In this document: positions 34,373-45,369 of the stretch, piece after piece
Layout of the letters: each line of letters starts with the position of its first letter
How positions within the stretch are numbered: position 1 is the first letter of the stretch
Source: Gari tellinella
Taxonomy: Eukaryota; Mollusca; Bivalvia; Cardiida; Psammobiidae
Assembly: GCA_922989275.2 (NCBI GenBank)
Contig: OV277867.1
Span: 37,688,070 to 37,752,069 of the forward strand
DNA: 64,000 nt
Reading direction: 5' to 3'
Notes under the pieces: model-generated
What the model saw: only the letters and a program-made list of their open reading frames with translations
What the model was told of the DNA's origin: nothing
Database searches by the model: none
Position numbers and translations under genes: made by a program

Positions 34373-34809
34373 TACAGTGCTACCTCTCTGAAACAACATC
34401 CTACGACAGACAAAGATTATGTGTGTTGTTCGGAGTGGGAGTTTATAAGAAGGGAAAAGTAATCCCTTAGAGAAGTGAGCACTACTTGGCTTACAATTGC
34501 AAACATCTTGAACCCAGATCAGACGCCGCGTTACGCGGCGTCTGATCTGGATTCAAGCTGTTTGTCACTCATTATTAAGTATTCAGTTAAGTATTAACTG
34601 TTTTATACTTTTCATTATGTTTCTTCTGTCAACATATCCACTTATGTAGCTTTGAGGGGGAAAAATTCAGGCGAATATTTTAGGCAGACGATATTGCAGC
34701 AGTGAAATGGTTAGACATAACTGTCTTGTTTTCTCTAAACAGTGGCAAGCATTTTTGTAAGAAGGGAATCGCTTTTCGGAGGGTCGTTGTAGGGAGACAG
34801 CTCTCTGTA
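34373..34809 (+). mobile_element. Pogo-like MITE family D, complete
   Basis: TA + CAGTGCTACCTCTCTG ... GTCGTTGTAGGGAGACAGC ... CTG + TA. It serves as the uninterrupted reference for the copy broken by the LINE at 45.9-50.2 kb: here GGAGTTTATAAGAAGGG is continuous. Confidence 0.85.
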
Positions 34810-35039
34810 TTAATCAGGGTATTTCGATAGTGCATGGATGTCTTTTCCGAAGTATGTCTCTTTAAAATGCAATAAGGCTTTGAGTTTCTAGGGTTTTAAA
34901 GAAAACCTGACAAACGATTACTAGTATACAACTTACTCAAATTGCAAAATAATTGAAATACTTCAAAAATAATAATTATATTCAGATTAATGTTTATAGC
35001 AAACTTGAGTTATAAATCTTTTTAGTTTATTCTGAAATC

Positions 35040-35115
35040 TTTCTAAAGCATTTGATTGGTCTGATTTGAGCTTTGGTGAGTAAACGCTCAAATCTGACCA
35101 ATCAAATGCCTTAGA
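35040..35115. repeat. Palindrome with CATTTGATTGGTC arms (family K)
   Basis: AAAGCATTTGATTGGTCTGA and its mirror TCTGACCAATCAAATGCC enclose a short loop. The arms match the cores at 35937-36073 and 53453-53606. Confidence 0.75.
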
Positions 35116-35353
35116 GACCGAACACGATTGTTTTTCAAACAAAGTGTAACAAAAGGTATAGTCTCTATATATACCAGTGTCACAAATATTTGAAAATCTA
35201 TCGTGCCGGGTCCCTGTGTCAAACGCTTAAGACCGGTATCAGAATAAACTCAAAAGCTTTCTAACCTTGGGGCCAGTTGTGAAATATCGAGCATCACGTA
35301 GGCCGCCATTTTGATAATTGGTGTGTGGCGTGGCTAATGCTGTTCGGGTATCT

Positions 35354-35611
35354 TTAACCCTTTCACTGCCAAAATGTTTATGATATGTTTACCCCTTCAC
35401 CGTTTCATTGTCGTCTGCTTCAATTTTGTTGTCTGCAATGTCGTTTCAAAGTAAAAAAAAAAAAAAAAAGTAAGGCAGTATGAGTGAAAAAAATTCAAAA
35501 CGAGTGTCAAACAGTTTGGATCCTGATCAGACGCCGCGTGACGCGGCTTCTGATCATGATCCAAAATGTTTGACACTCGTTTTGAAGCGCGATTGAGAGT
35601 GAAAAGGTTAA
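35354..35611 (+). mobile_element. TTAA-type MITE (family B), possibly double left end
   Basis: TTAACCCTTTCACTGCC at 35354, a second similar start at about 35388, an A22 run at 35448-35469, core CAAACAGTTTGGATCCTG and mirror, end AGTGAAAAGGTTAA. Confidence 0.7.
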
Positions 35612-35758
35612 GCAAGGAAGAAAGAAAGCCGGTGTGTGAAAAGCATGAACGTAATCAATCATTTCTAGCTATCATTGGTTTTTTGGGGTGTTTTTTTTTT
35701 TAGATTAAAACCATCTTTTGATAACAATTTGAATACTCTTGCTTAGGTTTGTTTTTAT

Positions 35759-35935
35759 TAACCAATTATCCCATAAAAACGCATTTTTACGCCTTAAATT
35801 AAATCCTCTATCTCAGAAAATATGTCAGATTTATACTGTCACAAATAATAATCATAAGAAATCATTTCTGTATTCGATCAGATGGTAGCTTAAAGCGGGC
35901 AAAAAGTAAAACAGAATGCAAAAACTGATACTCCT
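35759..35935 (+). mobile_element. Left half of a family G MITE
   Basis: TTAACCAATTATCCCATAAA, 'acgcatttttacgcc', 'gatcagatggtagctt', AAAGCGGGCAAAAAGTAAAA then a break at the K palindrome. Confidence 0.6.
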
Positions 35936-35936
35936 G

Positions 35937-36073
35937 GCTCCGAGGTTATAAAGCTTTTGACTTGAGTCTAATCTCGTTCCCAAGCATTTGATTGGTCAGA
36001 TTTGAGCCTAGGCTTGGGAACAGACTCAGACTCAACTAAAACGCTTTATAACGTCGGAGCCTGTTGTCTCGTG
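35937..36073. mobile_element. Family K palindromic element
   Basis: CTGGCTCCGAGGTTATAAAG and its mirror TTTATAACGTCGGAGCC form the ends. The centre repeats AAGCATTTGATTGGTCAGA and a partial mirror. It seems to have cut the family G copy. Confidence 0.65.
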
Positions 36074-36576
36074 CGATTGACATAGATCGATAGAAAGTGA
36101 ACAGGACATCAAAATCTTCAAAATCCATCAACAACCATTAAGCCTATAAGCTGAACATCGATAGCCGTTGGGTGACGTCAAAATAATAAAGAATACCGAG
36201 AAATACCATATTACAAAATATCCAAATATGGCGACATACCATGGATGGTAAAATGAAACTCAGGTACGAAAGAAGAAATCGCTGGAGCGATGGTAATATT
36301 GTTTAAAAAAAATAGTAACATTAAGCTTAGCCTTCAACATAGAAATATTAAACGCGAGCTCTTTCGAGGAATTGCCAGATCAGACATTTGTATGTAATTT
36401 CATGAATTTCCGTTGAGAAATGAAGTCGCTATAAATAGGTCGCAGCTAAATGCAAAATTGCTAATCACAAAGATGAAATATCACCCAGTAATAAAATTCT
36501 TGAAGCTCTCATTTGATTAACTAACACAAGACCGTGAAGCCAGATAGCTTTAATCAGTCAGGATGATCTAATATTA

Positions 36577-36787
36577 TACAGTACATTGTCTCTATTACGA
36601 CCACTAAATTGTGTTAATCATTAGGTGTTTAAGGCAGGTGATTGCTTAAAGCAAGATGAAAGGAAAACAGAAAACTCATTTATGAGTTTTCTGTTTTACT
36701 TTCACCTTACTTTAAGCTGGCGCATGTCCTTCAAACAATAAATTAGCATTAATTTAGTCACCGTTCTACATAGCGGTTTCCTTGTAT
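36577..36787 (+). mobile_element. Pogo-like MITE family L
   Basis: TA + CAGTACATTGTCTCTATTAC ... GCGGTTTCCTTG + TA. Core GGAAAACAGAAAACTC and mirror around ATTTAT. Confidence 0.7.
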
Positions 36788-36814
36788 GTCCAAATACGGG
36801 CTGGGACCGGTTTA

Positions 36815-37060
36815 ACACATTGAGCCCTAGCGACGAGTATACTCGTCATTAACAAATCATATACCTGTCGTCAAAAGTACACTTTTCCTATGCAAACAGT
36901 ATAGACCCTTAAGGATCCTTAAGGAGCCCTCTGAGCAGGATCTACACAGTTTGTCATTTAGTAAAATATTGTTAAAATCCACCCTTATTATTCAAAAATG
37001 GACTAGATTTAATTGTAAACTGGAAGTGTCTACTATAAGTCCCAGGGGTGAATAAATTGA
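36815..37060 (+). mobile_element. TTAA-type MITE family H, worn
   Basis: TTTAACACATTGAGCCCTAG, 'cgacgagtatactcgtc', core 'gcaaacagtatagaccctta' with GGATCCTTAAGGAGCCCTC, end 'cccaggggtgaat'. Confidence 0.65.
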
Positions 37061-37174
37061 TTGAATTTGTTGCTATATTTTGACGCTATACTGCAATCGT
37101 CCGAATGTTATTTGTAATGATTCATATAGAAGGGGAGTATTTCAAAATATAAAATCTTAATTTAGCATTTAACC

Positions 37175-37240
37175 CTATGGTGTGACTACTCATTAGAATC
37201 GTCTCTTTCGAGACGATTCTAATGAGTAGTCACCCCATAG
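37175..37240. repeat. Near-perfect 66-bp palindrome
   Basis: CTATGGTGTGACTACTCATT is mirrored by AATGAGTAGTCACCCCATAG with one or two mismatches and a three-base loop around CGTCTCTTTCGAGACG. Flanking 'gcatttaac' and 'gattaaatgc' may extend it. Confidence 0.8.
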
Positions 37241-38200
37241 CATTTTATACAATGCTTGATTAAATGCTGGATTTGTTCAATTTACTCCCTCTTACATTGT
37301 ATCTGAAGCCCTGTACGAACAAAACACACTGTTTACTGTGGAGAAGCCATTATTAGTACTGCTGCTATTAATGACACGTGTTTTTAAAGGAAGATGAAGA
37401 TACAAAGATATAAAGCGGAAAGATCATAAAGATGCTGTCTATTATACTTCGACTCTGCCTTTAAGCTGACAGCTGCTTTTTAACTCCAAAAAACAAGTTT
37501 TATTTCCACTGGATGGAATACATGTAGTCAGACACTAATACATGTATGTACAACATAAACTAGATAATAAAAACGACTATTAGAGTTGGCTCATTTCAGA
37601 TTACCGGTAAGAGCGAAATGTTCTAAAGAGACTGAAAACCAAATTTGACCTAAAAGGAAAACGTGATGGGAAAATATCTAAAACAATTTTATAAGATTTA
37701 GTGATTTTTCATGAGGATATGAATGAGAAAATGCCATGTGCAAGCGTAAATAAAATGTAATTATACGTGAATATCAGAAAACGTAATACATGTATTCCAA
37801 ACGTTAGTTAACTGAATGAATCCTAGCGATGACAAACAGTGAATATTTGCAAAGTAAACCTGTCTTATGCTGACAGTGTAGACCCTGATCAGATGGCTCA
37901 ATTCTGGTCATGGTCTACAATGTTTTTCATCCTGAAATGCATTTACAGAACACTTGCTTATTAGCACAAAATGAAATAAACTTAACTGGAAACCTAAAAT
38001 TTGCATTTTCAGGGGTTATTGAGTTAAAACATCTTTTCTCCGGTTTTCTTTCTAATCTATCACATATTGTCAAGTGTATGAAGTTTTCTGTGCTTGCAAG
38101 GCATATTGTTATCTCCTACAGAATTATGAAATCAATTTTCTTGTTTTGGGGGATTGGATTGTATCAACTCAATTTGTTTTCCTATATAAAAGCGACCTAG
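37241..38200. other. No gene; one worn class I core
   Basis: 'gctgacagtgtagaccctgatcagatggc' with a worn mirror lies at about 37870-37925. No coding or terminal-repeat signal otherwise. Confidence 0.45.
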
Positions 38201-38473
38201 CAAAACTATTCCGAATTAGCCCCTGAGCTTCAAGTTTTCAATTAAGTTTGGTCTATTTTAACATATTTAGGGTTGATTTTTACAATTTAAAAGATTGGAA
38301 AACAGGAAAGACCCTGGTCTGAATGATCCTGTATGAACCCTCTGATCAGGATCTACACTCTTTTCATGTGACAAGTATCATTCATATGTACATTGTTGGT
38401 GAATCACGAGTATACTCGTCGATAGGGTTGAATGTGTTGAACACGCAAATCAATATACTACAAGAACTACAGC

Positions 38474-38826
38474 TACAGTGGGGAAAACGGTTTTCTTTCC
38501 AAATAAACGCATTTGTGGTAAAACAAGTACAGTCGAACTTCGATATCTCGATCTCGCTGAACTCGAACTACTGTATCCGATACATGTACATGTATGTCGA
38601 CATATGAAATTCATTATTTCATGCTCGGTTTAGTCGAACATACCCTTATTTCAAAGTTAAAACGTGGCTTAGCCACGTTTTAACTTTGAAATACGGATAT
38701 GTTCGACTGAATCGAATTCGAGATATCGAAGTTCGACTGTATATCTATTGAAAAAAGTTTGGATATTGATAGCCAGGCGCCGAATAAAGTGACGTCTGAG
38801 CTTGGTCAAACTGTTTGCATATTGTA
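38474..38826 (+). mobile_element. Family A MITE split by a family E MITE
   Basis: TA + CAGTGGGGAAAACGG, 'aaataaacgcatttg', then the family E insert at 38528-38741, then 'aaaaaagtttggatattgat' with a worn core. The right terminus is not found. Confidence 0.7.
38528..38741 (+). mobile_element. Pogo-like MITE, class III core (family E), complete
   Basis: TA + CAGTCGAACTTCGATATC ... GATATCGAAGTTCGACTG + TA, perfect terminal repeats. Core TTTCAAAGTTAAAACGTGGC and its complement meet at CTTAG. Confidence 0.85.
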
Positions 38827-38887
38827 TTGTTATAGAACTAGGCAGCAAAATGGTTTAAACCGAAACAAAGATGCAATGGAAAATTAG

Positions 38888-39143
38888 CTTACCCATCTAC
38901 TCCATAACCTATTTTTTTTAGTTTTGAAAATAGGTGAGCACTTAAGCAGGATGAAAATAAAGCAGAATGCGCCTTACTGTGCATTGTGCTTTATTTTCAG
39001 GCTGCTTCAAGCTACCATCTACTAGGATATAGAACAGATTTATTATGATACACATTCTTGACTGTAAAAATTGGAGATAATTGCTTCAGTGGAGGAATAA
39101 ACTGATGGCGTTAAAATGCGTGTCTATGGAGTAAAGGGTTACA
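38888..39143 (+). mobile_element. Family G MITE
   Basis: CTTACCCATCTACTCCATAA ... ATGGAGTAAAGGGTTACA; TTAA mutated. The class II hairpin has a few mismatches. Confidence 0.7.
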
Positions 39144-39167
39144 TGTACCAATAGATTAGACATGGTG

Positions 39168-39505
39168 TACAGTGAAACCCCTCCAAACCGGAACATCTAA
39201 ATACCGGAATTCTCTCTAAACCGGACAAAACATTTGGTCCCGTTTCCAACCCTTCCTTATTTAAACCCATTACACCATAAATACGCCTTTTTTACGTCTT
39301 TAGTTTATTAGTACACTGAAGAAAATAGTTTGTACATTCTAGCAGATGATAGCTTAAAGCAGGTTGAAAGTAAAGCAGAATGCTTTAAGTGGTCAGCTAT
39401 CTTCCATACTAGAAACAAGTCAAAACCCCTTTAAACCGGAAACCCCTCTTAACCGGACATTTTTGTTGTCCCCACACATGTCCGGTTTAGAGGGGTTTCA
39501 CTGTA
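39168..39505 (+). mobile_element. Pogo/Tigger-like MITE with captured family G sequence
   Basis: TA + CAGTGAAACCCCTCCAAACC ... GGTTTAGAGGGGTTTCACTG + TA. Inside, TTTAAACCCATTACACC at 39260 is the family G left end, followed by its class II half hairpin and 'actagaaacaagtcaaaacc', where the G right end is gone. Confidence 0.85.
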
Positions 39506-39796
39506 AATAGATGTGTGCAGGAGATGTGCTTAAGAAAATAAATGACATTTTAGAAATGCTTAAACATTTGAGGGTGCGATTTTTCTATTTTATTATTTGG
39601 TAATTTAACTAAAGTAATAACAGGTTGGGTATTCAATCTTCTGCGTCTGATAAGGATTAAAACTTTTTGCAAATAACCATTGTATTCAGAGAAAGGCTGT
39701 GCATGGCCTAAACTACTTTACGAAAATACACAACGACCATTTATTTAAGATAACATTTTTAACAAGGTATTTTGTCCGCAAAATAAAGGTTTCATT

Positions 39797-39896
39797 TAAC
39801 AGAGAGGAATACGTTATTCTTTCCCAATAAGCGATTTTATGATAAAACTATTATGTCAATTGCAAACAGTTTCAAGCATGATCAGACACCGGGTAC
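39797..39896 (+). mobile_element. Left part of a family A MITE
   Basis: AACAGAGAGGAATACGTTATTC-like start (split here as CAGAGAGGAA then TACGTTATTC), 'cccaataagcgattttatg' and a left core arm. The sequence breaks off after GACACCGGGTA. Confidence 0.6.
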
Positions 39897-40009
39897 GTGA
39901 CAAAGAAGACATTGGGATAAAGCGTTTGTTTTAATGAAAGTATTGTATTTGTTTCACAGTGTCTTAAACGTTTAAACCTTATGCATTTCTTAGGATTTTA
40001 TTTGGCATT

Positions 40010-40275
40010 GCCTTATTCTAGTTTGGAAGACACGTGACCACTTAAAGCAGGCTGGAAGCAAAGCATAATGCCAATCTAGGAGCAATCTGCTTCAAAAACG
40101 GTCAGACTAAGGAGAGAAACTCAATAAGGTGTCTCTCTTTCGTTTCAGTCTTTTTCTTAAATATTGTTAACGTACATTTGCATGTATAATTGTAACTACA
40201 TGTACATGTATTTCTGGAAATAAATACGTTTAAACTAAAGACTGTCAGCCCATTTTAAGCTATCATCTGCTAAAC
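40010..40275. mobile_element. Broken class II hairpin pieces
   Basis: 'aagacacgtgaccacttaaagcaggctgg' at 40027 and 'cccattttaagctatcatctgctaa' at 40250 look like the two sides of one family G element, separated by unrelated sequence. Confidence 0.45.
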
Positions 40276-40309
40276 TCAACCCCATTTGAAGAGACAAGAA
40301 CATAAGACT

Positions 40310-40546
40310 TGATTAAAAAATAAGACTTTTAAGATCGCTTGTGATTTCTATATTCTTGTATAACCTGCGAATCATGGACATTATCTGCGGAGATGGAGCG
40401 AAGAATTAGTAATGTTGAAATGAGATGTTACAGGAAACTTTTAGGAATAACATCTAGAGACCGCATAACTAACGACGAAGTAAGAGGAGAATTTCGCAAG
40501 CAACGTAGATCTATTAACTATAGCCAGAAGAAGAAAGCTTAGATGG
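40310..40546 (+). pseudogene. Old LINE reverse transcriptase, 5' piece of split C-terminal region
   Basis: Frames read K-I-R-L-L-R-S-L-V then, after a one-base slip near 40369, C-E-S-W-T-L ... M-E-R-R-I ... R-C-Y-R-K-L-L-G-I and finally R-R-R-K-L-R-W at 40526-40546. This is the well-known region after the RT domain of a LINE clade common in invertebrates. The LTR element at 40547 cuts it within the K-L-R-W motif. Its remainder is at 44490-44690. Confidence 0.8.
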
Positions 40547-40910
40547 TGTGATGATATAGATAAATATCATTTGACACGCATGAAATTATAATTGTGTATT
40601 ATAATTTGTATATGGTCGTGTCCAAGATGCCTGGTCAGTGCAAGTAAATTAATCACTGTCCATGGGACACGCACCTCCCTGCAAATTGAGGTCAAACTGT
40701 CAATTTGATGGGTGATGCGTGCTAGGGCAATTAAGACAGAGTATTATAAATACTGCAGACTAATTGAGATCGAGGACATTATGGGGAGTCCAGTAGACTA
40801 GAGAACCAGACCAGGCAGGCTCGGTACGCATTGTGGCGTGATGCCATGTATTAAAGTATCTATCTGGAAGTACTGGAGTTGAGTTGTCACTAGTAGGCCA
40901 TAGCACCACA
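40547..40910 (+). repeat. 5' LTR
   Basis: TG...CA ends; contains a TATAAA box in AGTATTATAAATACTGC near 40741-40755, a plausible start of element transcription. Confidence 0.88.
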
Positions 40911-42736
40911 CCTACGAATTTGGAGCCGTAGACCAAAATTATACGATCACGAGGCCAGAGGAAAACGTGAGTACTGTTGAAACTCTTTGTGTTTAGAAAT
41001 GACAGATCAGAATATTTCAAAATTGTTGCAAAATGTTAAAGTCTTCAAATGCTTGCAGTATTACAGAGAGCATATTAGTTTCCTCGGGAATGTAAAAAAT
41101 TGTTAAAAGGCTAGGTTAGCAAATTGAAAACATGGCACTGTTTTAGAATAAATTAGAAACAGCTCAAATTAAGAGATTATTTTCAAACTAAAGAAATTAT
41201 TAGCGATTATGCGAATCGACATAAAAGTTTTAAGAATGAACGCGAAAGCAACGATCACCTTTTGCGGCTACAGGTCTAAATAACAGAGCTTGGGTAGGCT
41301 ATTTAGTAAAAATAAGCAGATACATGTAATTAGAAGAATGTCAAGTTATCGGCAGGAAAGAGTTTTGAAGTTAAGCAAAAGAACCAAAATTTAAAGAATA
41401 TTTATTAATTGTGAAACGCGGTATAATAAAGAGAAGTTTAACTAAATAAAGATATGAAAAATAAATCAGAAAATTATAAAATGATGGGGTTTAAAACAGG
41501 GGTTGAGACGGAATGCCGTCAGAAACATGTACATAATAAGAAAAGAAAACATTTTCAGAGTCAAAATGTAGTCAGCTATAAATAGAGAAAATCTGTCAGA
41601 TACATGTAGATCTGTCGTTTTAAGGTTAAGGAGAAAAGTCAAATAATCGCGGTTACCTGTAATTGAATTGACAGGCGAAACATGCAATTGCTTCTAGGCA
41701 AATGCTGAGAGTACGTGTTTATACTGGTTAACTGAGGTAACCTAGCAAATACTGATAGACTGTCAAGTTTGACTGTTCTGCAGAGGTAAGGCACATGCAA
41801 TAGGAAATTTAATGTAGTTTAAAGTAGATCTTACCATGTTTGGTAATGACTACACGCATATATGGCCGGGAGTAAATATGTCTGGTTTATAACAAACGTC
41901 CGAGATGGACAGTACTAAAAAGTAGTTAAAATGGTGTTTACGCACGAATACTATGGTTCACCGTTACACTAGACGCTTCGAGATGAAGTAACTAACATGT
42001 TCGTTTTTAGCAATTTCCTGTCACAACTGTGACTAGGTGCCGTGTAGGTGGGGAGATATGCTAACCTGTGGTTAACAGTAAAAGCGACATACGCCTTTTA
42101 TATATTATAGGCCTTAGAAAAAGCAGAGAAATAACCTTTGCTTGGGCCTGGGGGCTGATATTCAGACTTTCGCTCTTACGGCAAGTGACCTTTATGCGTG
42201 ACGTCATTGGCTTTTCATGTGTATTCCTCTGTAACTGTTAAACATTGAGTGAGATTATAAAGTAACGCAAATAAAGCAGGCTTTTTCTCAAAGTAAAGCA
42301 ATAAAATATGACAAGCAATCTATAAAAAGGGCGCAAACGAAATACTGGTAAATACTTTATAGTAAGTCGGTTACAAGTAAAAATTGCATAAGTTATGTAC
42401 TTCATAGACAAAATAGAGTTAAAGCAAGGGCACCTGTCAAATAGACTTCCGTAATGGACTGTAAATGGCATGCAATTATGTAAAGCAATATAGCTGACAT
42501 TCGACAAGTTAACTGTGTATATGAAACGACATGCGATATGTCATATCATCTGTCAACATAGGAAGACAGCACTTAAATAACTCAATTAACAAACAAACAT
42601 TGCCATACTAATTAACAATAAAAAGGTCATTATTATATAGTATTGTAGTTACATGTAACTATACTGAATATTAGTTAAAATTTGTGGAAACAATAGGAAG
42701 TTCTCGGTGGTATAGCAAATATTTCAAGACAGAAAG

Positions 42737-42782
42737 TATCTTTATTAATAATGAGAGTATCTTTATTAATAATGAGAGTAAT
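42737..42782 (+). repeat. 22-bp direct duplication inside the LTR element
   Basis: GAGTATCTTTATTAATAATGA-type unit (first copy starts AGTATC) repeated twice in tandem. Confidence 0.7.
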
Positions 42783-43196
42783 TACTAGGAATAGGTTGTA
42801 TTATTATTGATCTGTCTGGAATGCACAAAGTGGGTTTACACAGTCCTCGAGATGGTGGCCAGCAACATGGCGTGTTTGAATAAGACTTTCAAAGGCTGAT
42901 TATCTTTGACACCACATGGAAAATGGAAGGAATTTAGCGGAGAAATAATCTCTCTGGCTATGGTACTCATTGTAATTGAGTTGGGGACGAACTGTGGGAT
43001 TCATTAGAGTGCAACTAGTGATGTATTCATATGTACACAGGTGTGTATATACCGGAGACTAAGTAAATGTCTGACAATATGCAATCAACGCAAAGGAGTG
43101 GACAACTCTATCAGACCCGTCTTACGGAGGCTGGTTCAACTGTATTTTTGGAAGTTGGAGAAAACTTTCGGAACAAGATATCAGATTTACAACTGG

Positions 43197-43308
43197 ACTT
43201 AAACTTAACTATGGATATTAGCAGACATTCAGCGGACAATACCTACAACTGGACTTAAACTTAACTATGGATATTAGCAGACATTCAGCGGACGATTCCT
43301 ACACCTGG
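43197..43308 (+). repeat. 56-bp tandem duplication inside the LTR element
   Basis: ACTGGACTTAAACTTAAC ... GACATTCAGCGGAC ... CCTACA is present twice, differing at two or three bases. A low-complexity 'tatttggtaaa' stretch follows at about 43390-43450. Confidence 0.8.
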
Positions 43309-43580
43309 ACCTAAGTTATCTAGTGACTTTAACAGTGAATTACAAATATTAAGATTAACAGTTTTTGGAATGGATAGGGAGGGGTAAATAGTATTTGGTA
43401 AAATAGTATTTGGTAAATAGTATTTGTTGTATTTGGTAAATTTGGTAAATAGTAATTGTTGTATTTTGCCGTAGTTGTAGTTTATAGTAAAATTTTTTGT
43501 ATGGTAAAATAGTTAGGAAATTTTCTATATTGCCGTACCAGGTGCTGTTATAATATAATAAATTTCGATTATTATATTGT

Positions 43581-43592
43581 GAGGAGGGAAGG
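43581..43592 (+). promoter_or_regulatory. Polypurine tract
   Basis: Twelve purines directly before the 3' LTR, the usual plus-strand primer of LTR retroelements. Confidence 0.75.
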
Positions 43593-43956
43593 TGTGATGA
43601 TATAGATAAATATCATTTGACACGCATGAAATTATAATTGTGTATTATAATTTGTATATGGTCGTGTCCAAGATGCCTGGTCAGTGCAAGTAAATTAATC
43701 ACTGTCCATGGGACACGCACCTCCCTGCAAATTGAGGTCAAACTGTCAATTTGATGGGTGATGCGTGCTAGGGCAATTAAGACAGAGTATTATAAATACT
43801 GCAGACTAATTGAGATCGAGGACATTATGGGGAGTCCAGTAGACTAGAGAACCAGACCAGGCAGGCTCGGTACGCATTGTGGCGTGATGCCATGTATTAA
43901 AGTATCTATCTGGAAGTACTGGAGTTGAGTTGTCACTAGTAGGCCATAGCACCACA
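43593..43956 (+). repeat. 3' LTR
   Basis: Same length and, as far as I can read, same sequence as the 5' LTR, implying very recent insertion. Confidence 0.88.
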
Positions 43957-43973
43957 ATGGCATGGGTATGTGA

Positions 43974-44224
43974 TACAGTAGAGAAAACGTTATTCTTTCC
44001 CAATAAAGGCGTTTACTCTAAATATATTACTTCAATTGCAAACAGTTTGGAGCCAGATCAGACGCCGGGTAACCCGGCGTCTGATCAGGCTCCAAACTGT
44101 TTGCCAATCAGATCAACATGAATAGTCAAAATTGTCGATAAGTTGTCCTTTTCTGTGTTTTAGTGCATTTGCGTTTGCGTACGTTTACGTTTAAACGGGG
44201 AAAAATAACAGATTCTCCACTGTA
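43974..44224 (+). mobile_element. Family A MITE inside the old LINE
   Basis: TA + CAGTAGAGAAAACG ... TTCTCCACTG + TA. Core GACGCCGGGTAACCCGGCGT intact. Confidence 0.9.
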
Positions 44225-44241
44225 AACAGGTATGCACTGGC

Positions 44242-44489
44242 TACAGTGGAGAATCTGTTATTCTTTCCCAATATGGGTTTACGCTAAAACTATTATTTCC
44301 AATGCAAACAGTTTTGAGCCAGATCAGACGCCAGGTAACCCGGCGTCTGATCAGGCTCCAAACTATTTGTCATCAAAGTTAAAATCAACTTTTTGAATTG
44401 TGAAAACGTTGTTATTTTCTGCATTTTAGTACAATGCGTTTTCGTACGTTTGCGTTTAAACGGGAAAGAATAACAGATTCTCCACTGTA
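44242..44489 (+). mobile_element. Second family A MITE inside the old LINE
   Basis: TA + CAGTGGAGAATC ... GATTCTCCACTG + TA, 17 bp after the previous copy. Confidence 0.9.
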
Positions 44490-44692
44490 AAACAAGCTTA
44501 CAATGAACAGTGGAAGACGGACGTATTCAAGACAGACCTAGGAAACAGTGGGCGGACAACATCACATAGGAGACGGGCCTGGACTTTGCTGGACGCAGGG
44601 GGTAGCTGAAGACTGAGAGGAGTGGCGGAGGAGAGTCGCTCCGTCATCGCTGGTGCCCCAACGACCAACTGGTCGATGGAGAGGTGAGGGGA
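44490..44692 (+). pseudogene. Old LINE reverse transcriptase, 3' piece
   Basis: Continues the fragment at 40310-40546. The short stretches left between the inserts (43961-43973, 44225-44241) and the start of this piece keep the same frame: H-G-Y-V, Y-A-L-A-K-T-S-L-Q. Then R-P-R-K-Q-W-A-D-N-I and T-G-L-D-F-A, the usual end of that LINE protein, with stops breaking it. Confidence 0.75.
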
Positions 44693-44696
44693 CTTT

Positions 44697-44802
44697 CAAT
44701 AAATCGATTTTGCCTAAGTCGAAAATACCCGTAGCCACGTTTTAACTTTGAAATATGGGTTCGAACTAACGCGATTTCGAAGTATCGAGTTTCGACTGTA
44801 CA
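44697..44802 (+). mobile_element. Family E MITE, left-truncated
   Basis: 'gcctaagtcgaaaataccc', one arm of the class III core (GCCACGTTTTAACTTTGAAA), and the right end GTATCGAGTTTCGACTG + TA. Confidence 0.7.
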
Positions 44803-44916
44803 TTCAAACTTGTGTTTCCGGGAAGCTTGGTGCTTTCTAAAGACAAATGACTGGTTTTTTTCTGTATTTGACGTGTCCCACTTACTTTCAACCATAAAAC
44901 GCATTTCTTCGAAATC

Positions 44917-45012
44917 TTCATAGTTTTATCCTAGCAGATGATAGCTTAAAGAAGGCTGAAAGTAACAGGTTTTCTGCTTTACTCCCATTCTGCTTTAAGG
45001 CGACCAGATGTC
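44917..45012. mobile_element. Broken class II hairpin, family G fragment
   Basis: 'tcctagcagatgatagctta', AAGAAGGCTGAAAGTAACAG and a displaced mirror. Ends missing. Confidence 0.5.
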
Positions 45013-45369
45013 TTAAACATTTAAAATGAATTGAGTGAATATGTTAATCTAGTCTAGTCAGAAAAACTGGTTTGAATTTCAGTTAATATGATTTGAGTTC
45101 TTAAAAAATCCTGTCTAGGTGCGGCAATGCCACTGAAACACGAAATTGAGCGAGGGAAAAAAGAGGGGATTCCGGATAAGGGAACTTTAGAACCCATTAA
45201 AAGAAGTTTAAAGGTCTGTCGTTGAAGACAGATTGTAGCTTAATGCAGGAGAAAAGTATTGCATAAAGCTCTTTTAGGAGCTCTCTGAATTACTGCCGAC
45301 TTGCATTATCAGATTATCATTTGTTCTGTGATTTCAAAACTGTGAAGAAATTGGTAAAAGCTAAACATG

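Larger units (their letters stand above)
40547..43956 (+). mobile_element. Young non-coding LTR retrotransposon
   Basis: Two 364-bp direct repeats (40547-40910 and 43593-43956) look identical, start TGTGATGATA and end TAGCACCACA, so they have TG...CA ends. ATGG is duplicated at both flanks (40543-40546, 43957-43960). A purine tract GAGGAGGGAAGG sits right before the 3' repeat. The 2.7-kb inside has no gag, protease, RT or integrase frame on either strand, so it must have been moved by another element's proteins. A primer-binding site is uncertain; TGGAGCCGTAG about 10 bases after the 5' repeat is a candidate. Confidence 0.88.

Noticed and set aside
34121..34399. 92-codon minus-strand frame across a family D element
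   Set aside because: It crosses two MITE ends and a core; no motif.
41466..41687. Short minus-strand frames inside the LTR element as gag relics
   Set aside because: Wrong strand and no zinc knuckle, protease or RT motif.
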